Shown piece after piece: positions 1-5,655 of a stretch of 7,254 bases of DNA. A program made the position numbers and the translations under genes. The notes beneath the pieces are model-generated. The model worked only from the letters and a program-made list of their open reading frames with translations, did no database searches and was not told the DNA's origin. Source of the stretch: JBBQSF01 sp038214085 (GTDB lineage: Bacteria > Bacteroidota > Bacteroidia > Bacteroidales > CG2-30-32-10); the NCBI GenBank assembly GCA_038214085.1, contig JBBQSF010000138.1, positions 1 through 7,254 of the forward strand, in the 5' to 3' direction. Positions within the stretch are counted from its first letter, which is position 1; every line of letters begins with the position of its first letter.

Positions 1-594
1 TGGTTTGACGAAATTAAATCAATGGGCGAATACAGGGTTTTTGTAATTCAGGACAGTATCAGCAAAGTAGTTGTGGAAGCCGAAAGCAACCTTCAACCTT
101 ATATCGAAACAGAGGTTTCTGATCATCGTCTTACTGTTAAAACTCACGACAACCGGAACATCGACAATAGTTTTCCAATTAAAATTTTTGTTTACACTCC
201 CAACATTTCAGCTGTTGAACTCAGCGGTTCCGGAAAAATTACAAGCGATAGCATCAGCAGTACCAGCCTTTATGTTGAACTTTCCGGCTCAGGCGAAATT
301 GATCTGAAAGCCTATTGCAGTAATTTTAAAAGCAAAGTTTCCGGCTCGGGAGACATTACACTTGCCGGTTCAGCAAGCAATTCGGATCATAAAATAAGTG
401 GTTCGGGTAAAATTCATGCTTACTCCCTGATCACATCTTCCTGCTTTGCCGATATTTCGGGATCGGGAAGCATGTATTTGTACGTTACAGATTTTTTGGA
501 TGTAAACATCAGTGGAAGCGGAAAAGTATATTATCATGGAAATCCCTCTGTTTCCACACATATTTCTGGTTCAGGCTCTGTAATTAATAACTGA
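1..594 (+). CDS. DUF2807 head-GIN domain protein, 5' partial
   Basis: The reading frame is open from the first base (WFDEIKSMGEYRVFV...), so the gene begins upstream; the ATG at 22 is internal, because the FDEIKSMGEYRVFVIQ stretch before and around it is the conserved start of the DUF2807 (putative auto-transporter adhesin, head GIN) domain. The visible part is 197 residues and ends naturally at a TGA. Seven SGSG turns occur at about 18-20 residue spacing (residues 68, 88, 107, 126, 146, 164 and 182 counted from the ATG at 22), each preceded by a hydrophobic beta strand, as expected for a right-handed beta-helix. Family members are exported and sit at the cell surface or in the periplasm; the signal peptide would lie outside the window. 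The molecular role is not established. No membrane segment follows the repeats. The next gene begins 52 bp downstream on the same strand. Confidence 0.9.
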   Translation, partial: WFDEIKSMGEYRVFVIQDSISKVVVEAESNLQPYIETEVSDHRLTVKTHDNRNIDNSFPIKIFVYTPNISAVELSGSGKITSDSISSTSLYVELSGSGEIDLKAYCSNFKSKVSGSGDITLAGSASNSDHKISGSGKIHAYSLITSSCFADISGSGSMYLYVTDFLDVNISGSGKVYYHGNPSVSTHISGSGSVINN

Positions 595-646
595 AAATCA
601 AAGAAATTCATGAAATTATTTCAATAATACAAATACTCTTTTTGCT

Positions 647-1156
647 ATGAAATTAAAATTATTGATTCTGTTCGCAAGTCTGCTGTTCTGTAATCTTCTT
701 TTTGCACAGGACTCTAAAAGTTCTGCTGGGATAAGAGGAGGATACAGCTTTGGTTTCACATACACCTTGATAACCGACAACAACAAAGAAGCAGAAGCCT
801 TGCTTTCGTTCCGCGACGGAGGTATGCAATGCCACGTTTTTAGTAAAAGATTCAAACCAGTTCTTCTTGAATATTCAGATCATTTTTTTCTGCATTACGG
901 CATTGGCGGACATTTGGGATATACCCGTTGGGAAAAAGGATTTAAAGTAAGCCAAAGCGGATACGATCATTATGAATTCCGCAACTACTTTTCTCCTGTT
1001 TTAGGCGCTGATTTCACAGCCACCCTCGAATACCGTTTTTACCGAATACCATTTTCGATTGCAATCGATTACAAGCCATTTTTTGAATTTCCCGGCAGGC
1101 ACTTTTTCCGCTTGAATCTTTGGGATACTGCATTATGTTTTAAATATAATTTCTAA
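647..1156 (+). CDS. Small exported protein, probable outer-membrane beta-barrel
   Basis: A protein of 169 residues with a typical type I signal peptide: two early lysines, a hydrophobic core at residues 5-19 and a likely cleavage after LFA at residue 20. The mature part, about 149 residues, is rich in aromatic and glycine residues and alternates in beta-strand fashion (for example GIRGGYSFGFTYT, YGIGGHLGYTRW, and ATLEYRFYRIPFSIAIDYKPFF). It ends in ...ALCFKYNF, and a C-terminal Phe after an amphipathic strand is the usual outer-membrane barrel signal. The size suits a barrel of eight or so strands (inference). I do not recognise a specific named family. The ATG is the natural start because the signal peptide begins exactly there; no Shine-Dalgarno is visible, which is normal in Bacteroidota. 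The following gene starts 11 bp downstream and encodes a protein of similar architecture, so the two are probably cotranscribed. Confidence 0.8.
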   Translation: MKLKLLILFASLLFCNLLFAQDSKSSAGIRGGYSFGFTYTLITDNNKEAEALLSFRDGGMQCHVFSKRFKPVLLEYSDHFFLHYGIGGHLGYTRWEKGFKVSQSGYDHYEFRNYFSPVLGADFTATLEYRFYRIPFSIAIDYKPFFEFPGRHFFRLNLWDTALCFKYNF

Positions 1157-1167
1157 AAATTTATACT

Positions 1168-1785
1168 ATGAAAAAGACAACATTATTTTTCGCGGCATTT
1201 CTATTTTGCTCAATGCTTGGTTATGCTCAAAAAGACAGTTCTTCAACCAAAGAATTTCACACCTTACTTGGCAATAAAAAAGTAAGCCATGGTGTATATC
1301 TTGGTTTATCTGCTGGAATAACCCAAATAAATGCACAAGATGCGTTATGCAGTGGCGGAAGGCTCTTGTGGGTAATCAACCACGGTTTTGGAATCGGATT
1401 TGGCGGAAATGGCTTTACCACCCAGATTGACAACTGGGATTCACCAAATTCCTATGGCATAAGCGGCGGATATGGGGGCTTGATCCTTGAACCTGTTATT
1501 GCTCCACGAATGCCAATTCACTTATCCTTCCCTGTACTCTTTGGCATAGGAGGCGTAGCAAAAACCAGCAACAATTGGGAAAATTTCGATTACAATCCTG
1601 AGGATGCTGATGTTTTTTTAATTGCTGAACCAGGTGCAGAATTAGAGCTAAGCCTTGTTAAATTTGTACGAATTGCTTTTGGCACATCATACCGTTTTAC
1701 AAGAAATGTTCATTTGAGCGGGTATCCATCAGATCTGCTCGACAATTTTAGTGGAAATATTACGATTAAAATCGGAAAATTCTAA
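1168..1785 (+). CDS. Exported protein, probable outer-membrane beta-barrel
   Basis: A protein of 205 residues starting with a clear signal peptide (MKKTTLFF..., hydrophobic to residue 19, likely cleavage after GYA at residue 20). The mature N-terminus is a short polar segment (QKDSSSTKEF), followed by glycine- and aromatic-rich amphipathic strands such as HGVYLGLSAGITQI, HGFGIGFGGNGFTTQI, and YGISGGYGGLILEPVI. A strand pair around LSFPVLFGIGGVA and VRIAFGTSYRFT comes next, and the protein ends in NITIKIGKF with a terminal Phe. This pattern is that of small Bacteroidota outer-membrane barrels. The substrate or partner is unknown. It lies 11 bp after the preceding barrel-like gene; the two are not obvious sequence duplicates but share signal-peptide style and overall plan. 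A 22-bp AT palindrome follows 8 bp after the stop codon. Confidence 0.8.
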   Translation: MKKTTLFFAAFLFCSMLGYAQKDSSSTKEFHTLLGNKKVSHGVYLGLSAGITQINAQDALCSGGRLLWVINHGFGIGFGGNGFTTQIDNWDSPNSYGISGGYGGLILEPVIAPRMPIHLSFPVLFGIGGVAKTSNNWENFDYNPEDADVFLIAEPGAELELSLVKFVRIAFGTSYRFTRNVHLSGYPSDLLDNFSGNITIKIGKF

Positions 1786-1793
1786 GAATCTGT

Positions 1794-1815
1794 TTAAATT
1801 TTATATAAAATTTAA
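1794..1815. repeat. 22-bp perfect AT palindrome
   Basis: The left half TTAAATTTTAT is the exact reverse complement of the right half ATAAAATTTAA, with no loop, beginning 8 bp after the stop codon of the preceding gene. It could act as a weak transcript-end hairpin for the barrel genes, but it has no G/C core and no T-tract directly after it. It directly abuts the terminal-inverted-repeat element (4 bp gap). Confidence 0.6.
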
Positions 1816-1819
1816 CTGT

Positions 1820-2008
1820 TGTCCGATAAAAAAAATGGAAATGCGTGAAATATCAAGTTAAATAAGGTATCTATGGGTTTTGTAAAAAAAAGGTTGATTT
1901 TAATAGTTTTGATGAGTTGATTTTTATCAATTCATCCTTCAGGATTGAGGCAAAGGAAGAAAATAATAAATTTACATCCTTTTAGCTTAAACGTTTTTTT
2001 ATCGGACA
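1820..2008. mobile_element. MITE-like element or IS relic with 15-bp terminal inverted repeats
   Basis: The left end TGTCCGATAAAAAAA (1820-1834) is the exact reverse complement of the right end TTTTTTTATCGGACA (1994-2008), giving a 189-bp unit. The interior has no ORF long enough for a transposase. It contains a hairpin with 10-bp arms (1911-1920 and 1927-1936, 9 of 10 paired, 6-nt loop). TGTCCGATAAA-type ends resemble those I associate with some IS4-like insertion sequences of Bacteroidota, but this is recollection rather than a search. No exact target-site duplication is visible, although both flanks carry an ATAAAATTT-like AT motif. It could be a non-autonomous element or the fused ends of a deleted IS. 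Confidence 0.5.
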
Positions 2009-2045
2009 TTAATGATAAAATTTTATTATACCCCGTCAATTCGAG

Positions 2046-2131
2046 TTTTTCTATCGTCGCTTCTCGATAACCGCATACATTTTTGTAATTGATTATTTTT
2101 TAAGAGCGGACTCGAAGTGACGATAGAAAAA
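2046..2131. repeat. Imperfect inverted repeat with 18-bp arms
   Basis: Arm 1 TTTTTCTATCGTCGCTTC (2046-2063) matches the reverse complement of arm 2 GAAGTGACGATAGAAAAA (2114-2131) at 17 of 18 positions, around a 50-bp AT-rich spacer. The segments just outside (CGTCAATTCGAG near 2035 and the region after 2140) look like degenerate pieces of the CGTCATTTCGAG-type extragenic repeats often seen between Bacteroidota genes. This may therefore be an extragenic palindromic repeat rather than a gene control site; only a whole-genome copy count would tell. Confidence 0.5.
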
Positions 2132-2163
2132 GTATCGGTATTACGCCGCAGAGCAGCGAGGGC

Positions 2164-2181
2164 CTAACCTCAAGAGATTAG
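2164..2181. repeat. Short hairpin
   Basis: CTAACCTC (2164-2171) pairs with GAGATTAG (2174-2181) at 7 of 8 positions across a 2-nt gap. It is part of the same cluster of palindromic sequence as the inverted repeat just upstream. No T-run follows closely, so it does not look like an intrinsic terminator. Confidence 0.3.
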
Positions 2182-2238
2182 ATCAGCAAGGGTTTCTTTT
2201 CGTTTAATAATTATTCTAATACCTAAATACATTTTTTG

Positions 2239-2246
2239 TATTTTTG
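2239..2246 (+). promoter_or_regulatory. Bacteroidota -7 box (TAnnTTTG) for the DUF2061 gene
   Basis: TATTTTTG fits the Bacteroidota primary-sigma -7 consensus TAnnTTTG exactly. A clear TTG/TTTG -33 element is not visible at the expected distance. The box ends only 4 nt before the ATG at 2251, so the predicted transcription start falls at or next to the start codon. Confidence 0.45.
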
Positions 2247-2250
2247 TGTC

Positions 2251-2694
2251 ATGAAAGATTCAAACGCCAGAAGTTTGGTTAAAGGAATTAGTTGGAGAAT
2301 TATCGGAACAATAGATACTTTTTTTTTGGCGTTTCTTATTTTTGGCGATATTGGTAAGGCACTGCCTATTGCTTTAACCGAAATAGCTACCAAAATCATT
2401 TTATATTTTCTACATGAGCGGGCCTGGAATTTAATCAGATGGGGGCGCGATCAACAGCATATTGCACATTTAAGAAGTTTAGCAAAAGGAATCAGCTGGC
2501 GTTTTTTTGGTTCTATTGACACCATGATCATTTCTTGGTTCTATACCGGAAATCCTCTTGGTGCTTTTACCATGGGAGCCAGTGAAGTGCTTACCAAAGT
2601 ATTTTTGTTCTATGTGCACGAAAGATTGTGGACACTCATAAAATGGGGTCGTATTTTTATCACTATTCCAGAAAAAGTAACACTTTCAAAATAA
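2251..2694 (+). CDS. Membrane protein with two tandem DUF2061 repeats
   Basis: A protein of 147 residues made almost entirely of two DUF2061 units, residues 8-66 and 76-134, offset by 68 residues. Shared positions are KGISWR (11-16 and 79-84), IDT (21-23 and 89-91), HER-x-W (55-59 and 123-127) and WGR (64-66 and 132-134). Each unit has two hydrophobic segments, so about four membrane helices are expected. DUF2061 proteins are predicted inner-membrane proteins of unknown function; in some Bacteroidota they lie beside sulfate-assimilation genes, but nothing of that pathway is in this window. I chose ATG 2251 over the upstream in-frame TTG at 2236 because the family begins near MKDSNARSLVKG and the promoter box overlaps the codons between them. 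The gene stands alone, with EF-G2 following after 167 bp. Confidence 0.85.
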   Translation: MKDSNARSLVKGISWRIIGTIDTFFLAFLIFGDIGKALPIALTEIATKIILYFLHERAWNLIRWGRDQQHIAHLRSLAKGISWRFFGSIDTMIISWFYTGNPLGAFTMGASEVLTKVFLFYVHERLWTLIKWGRIFITIPEKVTLSK

Positions 2695-2739
2695 AAAACT
2701 GAAACAATTCAAATTTATTTTTTTTCACAGTTTTTTTTT
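2693..2739 (+). terminator. Possible AT-rich intrinsic terminator after the DUF2061 gene
   Basis: AAAAAACTG (2693-2701, overlapping the stop codon) can pair over 9 bp with CAGTTTTTT (2728-2736), and the T-run continues to 2739. The loop is long (26 nt) and the stem has only two G-C pairs, so stability is modest. Confidence 0.35.
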
Positions 2740-2807
2740 AAAAAACGCTGTCGAAAATATATTTTCACAATTATAAGTATAACATTTTTTTATTTTCTAA
2801 AATTGAT

Positions 2808-2815
2808 TAATTTTG
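2808..2815 (+). promoter_or_regulatory. Bacteroidota -7 box (TAnnTTTG) for the EF-G2 gene
   Basis: TAATTTTG fits TAnnTTTG. Transcription would start near 2819-2821, giving a 5' leader of about 42 nt that is A-rich and has no Shine-Dalgarno, as is usual in this phylum. No convincing -33 element is seen. Confidence 0.45.
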
Positions 2816-2861
2816 CCGACCTTTTAGAAATCAATCACTAACAATTATATATCCAAATAAT

Positions 2862-4997
2862 ATGAAAGTTTATCAAACCAGTGAAATCAGAAATGTTGTA
2901 CTCATCGGCGGTGCAAAATCAGGGAAAACTACTCTTAGCGAATCAATGCTGTTCGAAGGTGGCGTTATTTCACGTCGCGGAAGTGTTGATGATAAAAATA
3001 CTGTTTCCGACTATCGCGAAATTGAGCTCGAGCGTCAGAATTCAATCTGCTCCACGCTTATGTATGCAGAATTTGAAGGGAAAAAAATCAATATAATTGA
3101 TGCACCTGGCTTTGATGATTTTGTAGGCGAAGTAGTTACCGGTCTGAAAGTTTGCGATACTGCTATCATGGTGGTTAATGCACAGAACGGCGTTGAAGTT
3201 GGTACTGAAATTACTTGGAGATATACAACCAAACACCAATCGCCAGTTATTTTTGCATTGAATCAGCTCGATCACGAAAAGGCAAATTTTGACGAATCCC
3301 TGCGCCAGTTAAAACAATATTTTGGAGATAAGGTTACCGTTATTCAGTATCCGGTTTCTACAGGAGCTTCTTTCAACAGCGTTATCGACGTAATGAAAAT
3401 GAAGATGTTCAAATTTACTCCGGGTTCCAACAAAATGGATATTGTTGAAATTCCTGCCGAAGAAAAAGCGAAAGCTGAAGAACTTAATGCCAAATTAATT
3501 GAAGCGGCTGCCGAAAGCGATGAAAGTTTAATGGAAAAATTCTTCGAAGAAGGCACACTTACTGACGAAGAACTTATCAAAGGTTTGAAACAGGGTTTGA
3601 TCAAAAGAGATCTTTATCCTATTCTTTGTGTTTCTGCAAAACAAGATACTGGCGTTGCCCGAATGATGCAGTTTATCAATGATTTTGTTCCTGCACCTAA
3701 CGAAGTTGCCCCTGAAAAAACAACCGAAGGAAAAGATATTATTTGCGATTCAAAAGCATCTCCCGTAGTATTTGTTTTCAAAACAGCTTTGGAACAACAC
3801 TTAGGTCAGTTATTATTTTTCAAACTTGTTGCAGGCGAAATCTCTGAAGGTATTGATATGATCAATGCTGGAAATTCATCTAAAGAACGTTTGTCGCAGT
3901 TGTTTGCCATTGCCGGAAAAAACCGTACAAAAGTTGAAAAGATTTGTGCTGGTGATTTAGGAGCCACAATCAAACTTAAAGACACATACAACGGAAATAC
4001 ATTACTTGCTTCAAAAAGTTCTAATGAAATAGTAGCTCCTACTGATTTCCCTTCTCCTAAATTCAGAACAGCAGTTAGAGCCAAAAATCAGGCAGATGAA
4101 GAAAAACTTGGATCATTGCTAAAAGCAGCAAAGGAAGAAGATCCAACGCTTTTAGTTGAACATTCTCTCGAATTAAAACAAATTATTGTTCAGGCTCAAG
4201 GTGAACTTCAGATGACAGTACTGAAATGGAAAATAGAAAACCTCGATAAAATTGAAATCGAATATTTTGCACCCAAGATTCCTTACCGCGAAACCATTAC
4301 CAAACCTGCAAAATCAATGTACCGTCATAAAAAACAATCAGGTGGTGCCGGTCAGTTTGGTGAAGTACACATGATGATTGAACCTTATTACGAAGGCAAA
4401 CCAGATCAAACAGAATTCCCTATACGCGGACGCGATGAGATAAACCTAAACTGGGGTGGTAAATTAATGTACCATAACTGTGTTGTTGGTGGAGCAATTG
4501 ATGCACGCTTTCAACCTGCAATATTAAAAGGTATAATGGAAAAAATTGACGAAGGTCCATTAACAGGCTCCTATGCTCGCGACATTGTTGTAAGCATTTA
4601 TGATGGAAAAATGCACCCTGTTGACTCGAACGAAATTTCGTTTAAACTTGCAGGTCGTAATGCTTTTAAAGAAGCTTTTAAAAATGCTGGTCCAAAAATT
4701 CTCGAACCTATTTATGATGTTGAAGTAGTTATGCCATCGGAACGCATGGGTGATGTTATGACAGACTTACAGGGTCGCCGTGCAATTGTAATGGGAATGG
4801 ACAGCGAAGGTTCCTATCAGAAAATTCGGGCAAGAGTTCCTTTAGCCGAAATGAACCGTTATTCAACTGCATTGAGTTCGATAACCAGCGGCCGGGCAAG
4901 CTACGGAATGAAATTTGCCGATTATCAGCCAGTACCTGCCGATGTTCAGGAACAACTGCTTAAAACTTACGAAGCAGAACATAAGGACGAAGAATAG
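2862..4997 (+). CDS. EF-G paralogue (EF-G2 type) with altered GTPase centre
   Basis: At 711 residues it has full elongation factor G length and all domains: G domain with G' insert (about 1-280), II (about 290-390), III (about 405-480), IV (about 481-605) and V (about 606-695). EF-G moves tRNAs and mRNA through the ribosome in the cytoplasm. Domain IV keeps the SGGAGQFG loop (493-500) and the tip histidine in DGKMHPVDS (H585). The nucleotide centre is not canonical. The P-loop is GGAKSGKTT (16-24) instead of AHxDxGKTT, with Lys19 at the Asp position; switch I reads RQNSICST (58-65) instead of RGITI; switch II is DAPGFDDF (80-87), so the catalytic His is Phe84; G4 is NQLD (134-137) instead of NKxD; G5 SAK (258-260) is intact. 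Bacteroides species carry a second EF-G (EF-G2) reported to work without GTP hydrolysis and to matter during starvation and gut colonisation; I infer this is its orthologue. The standard EF-G should be elsewhere in the genome. Monocistronic, with its own promoter box and terminator. Confidence 0.93.
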   Translation: MKVYQTSEIRNVVLIGGAKSGKTTLSESMLFEGGVISRRGSVDDKNTVSDYREIELERQNSICSTLMYAEFEGKKINIIDAPGFDDFVGEVVTGLKVCDTAIMVVNAQNGVEVGTEITWRYTTKHQSPVIFALNQLDHEKANFDESLRQLKQYFGDKVTVIQYPVSTGASFNSVIDVMKMKMFKFTPGSNKMDIVEIPAEEKAKAEELNAKLIEAAAESDESLMEKFFEEGTLTDEELIKGLKQGLIKRDLYPILCVSAKQDTGVARMMQFINDFVPAPNEVAPEKTTEGKDIICDSKASPVVFVFKTALEQHLGQLLFFKLVAGEISEGIDMINAGNSSKERLSQLFAIAGKNRTKVEKICAGDLGATIKLKDTYNGNTLLASKSSNEIVAPTDFPSPKFRTAVRAKNQADEEKLGSLLKAAKEEDPTLLVEHSLELKQIIVQAQGELQMTVLKWKIENLDKIEIEYFAPKIPYRETITKPAKSMYRHKKQSGGAGQFGEVHMMIEPYYEGKPDQTEFPIRGRDEINLNWGGKLMYHNCVVGGAIDARFQPAILKGIMEKIDEGPLTGSYARDIVVSIYDGKMHPVDSNEISFKLAGRNAFKEAFKNAGPKILEPIYDVEVVMPSERMGDVMTDLQGRRAIVMGMDSEGSYQKIRARVPLAEMNRYSTALSSITSGRASYGMKFADYQPVPADVQEQLLKTYEAEHKDEE

Positions 4998-5018
4998 CAT
5001 TCTCTTAATATGTATATT

Positions 5019-5049
5019 AAACCGCTTCCGTTTTGAGGCGGTTTTTTTT
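5019..5049 (+). terminator. Intrinsic terminator of the EF-G2 gene
   Basis: AAACCGCTTC (5019-5028) pairs with GAGGCGGTTT (5035-5044), including one G-T pair, around the 6-nt loop CGTTTT. An 8-T run (5042-5049) forms the 3' tract. It lies 21 nt after the stop codon and is the clearest terminator in the window. Confidence 0.9.
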
Positions 5050-5296
5050 ATCGATAACATAAATTAAAAAAAGAAATATTATAGCAAAAAAATAAGTTAA
5101 CCCAATATTTGATTTTGCCTGGATTTATATTCGAGACACATATCCTGAAAAAAATAACATATCGTAAGTAATTCAATGCGTGTTAAAGTCATTCTATATT
5201 ATTGTATTTCACATTATTACAACAATATTTTTTTATAAATTGCATTGTTTATCTATCTTTTTATCAAATTTAGTTGTATAGTATAGCCGCATGTCG

Positions 5297-5334
5297 ATAC
5301 GTGTTATACGTATAGACATACGTGTAATACGTAT
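5297..5334. promoter_or_regulatory. Two tandem 17-bp palindromes, probable double operator
   Basis: ATACGTGTTATACGTAT (5297-5313) and ATACGTGTAATACGTAT (5318-5334) differ at one base. Each is a palindrome of ATACGT and ACGTAT arms around a 5-bp centre (GTTAT or GTAAT). They are separated by AGAC, so their centres are 21 bp apart, about two helical turns. That is the layout of two dimer sites on one face of the DNA. The site lies between the EF-G2 terminator and the next downstream start codons, in sequence otherwise poor in CG. The binding protein is unknown. Confidence 0.6.
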
Positions 5335-5359
5335 TTTGAAATTAATTTGCCCCAAACCC

Positions 5360-5388
5360 TTGACAAACGGCTGATTTATGCGTACATT
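5360..5388 (+). promoter_or_regulatory. Sigma70-like promoter match TTGACA-N17-TACATT
   Basis: TTGACA (5360-5365) and TACATT (5383-5388) are separated by exactly 17 bp. This would start a transcript near 5395 and place the paired palindromes at about -90 and -69. The Bacteroidota primary sigma normally uses a different consensus, so the match may be chance, but its position relative to the palindromes and the small ORF makes it worth recording. Confidence 0.25.
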
Positions 5389-5418
5389 CATCCCTTGAAA
5401 CAACCAAACTGAAGCACT

Positions 5419-5517
5419 ATGAATGCAAAATTTACCTTTATAGCTAAGATATTTATTGTTTTAGCATTATTTATTCTTCGATTAGCAGAAATTCGCATTT
5501 ACAAGCCAATTATTTAA
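5419..5517 (+). CDS. Possible 32-residue hydrophobic peptide
   Basis: An ATG-to-TAA ORF of 32 codons: MNAKFTFIAK, then a hydrophobic stretch (residues 11-20), then RLAEIRIYKPII. It could be a single-pass membrane peptide, or the remnant of a signal peptide whose gene has decayed. No Shine-Dalgarno is present and I recognise no family. The sigma70-like promoter match ends 30 bp before the start codon. Chance occurrence is quite possible at this length in AT-rich DNA. Confidence 0.25.
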   Translation: MNAKFTFIAKIFIVLALFILRLAEIRIYKPII

Positions 5518-5655
5518 AGATCACTTAATCTTAAATTCAACTAAATCCTGAATTGTATTAATAAACTATTAGAGGTGGAATTGAACTTAATATTTAAATA
5601 ATTTGAACAGACTGATTTGAAAAAGATTTGAAAAATAAAAAATAATCATAAACTT

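Larger units (their letters stand above)
1786..2235. other. Gene-free, structure-rich intergenic region
   Basis: About 450 bp without a credible ORF on either strand. It holds, in order, a 22-bp AT palindrome, a 189-bp element with 15-bp terminal inverted repeats, a second inverted repeat with 18-bp arms, and a small hairpin at 2164-2181. These structures are listed separately. The rest (about 2182-2235) leads into the promoter of the next gene. Confidence 0.7.
5050..5655. other. Long AT-rich intergenic region
   Basis: About 600 bp between the EF-G2 terminator and the protease start. Positions 5050-5290 are plain AT-rich sequence in which I see nothing definite. Positions 5291-5520 contain the paired palindromes, a sigma70-like promoter match and a 32-codon ORF, each listed separately. 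Positions 5521-5655 are AT-rich, with no clear promoter box for the protease gene that follows. Confidence 0.6.

Noticed and set aside
22..24. ATG as the true start of the DUF2807 gene
   Set aside because: The frame is open further upstream and the preceding residues WFDEIKS belong to the conserved domain; no signal peptide follows the ATG although the family is exported.
616..855. Minus-strand ORF of 79 codons opposite the first barrel gene
   Set aside because: It lies opposite a well-supported gene with a signal peptide, has no recognisable domain and no start context.
1807..2027. Target-site duplication flanking the terminal-repeat element
   Set aside because: Both flanks contain ATAAAATTT-like sequence, but the copies are not directly adjacent to the ends nor identical in length, so they may reflect AT richness only.
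2236..2250. In-frame TTG start extending the DUF2061 protein by five residues (MYFCV)
   Set aside because: These codons overlap the TAnnTTTG promoter box, and the family alignment begins near MKDSNARS; ATG 2251 is the better start.
3035..4084. Several minus-strand ORFs of 65-92 codons within the EF-G2 gene
   Set aside because: They are antisense shadows of a strongly conserved coding sequence, with Ser/Ile-rich translations and no family resemblance.
5019..5049. The EF-G2 3' hairpin as part of a riboswitch for the downstream gene
   Set aside because: A compact GC stem with an immediate T-run 21 nt after a stop codon is fully explained as a terminator, and no aptamer-like structure precedes it.
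5297..5334. Tandem palindromes as the start of a CRISPR array
   Set aside because: Only two units of 17 bp with a 4-bp spacer; no further repeats and no cas genes.
5577..5655. AGAGGTGG-like Shine-Dalgarno upstream of the protease
   Set aside because: It lies about 80 nt from the ATG with no start codon and ORF at a suitable distance, and the phylum rarely uses Shine-Dalgarno pairing.
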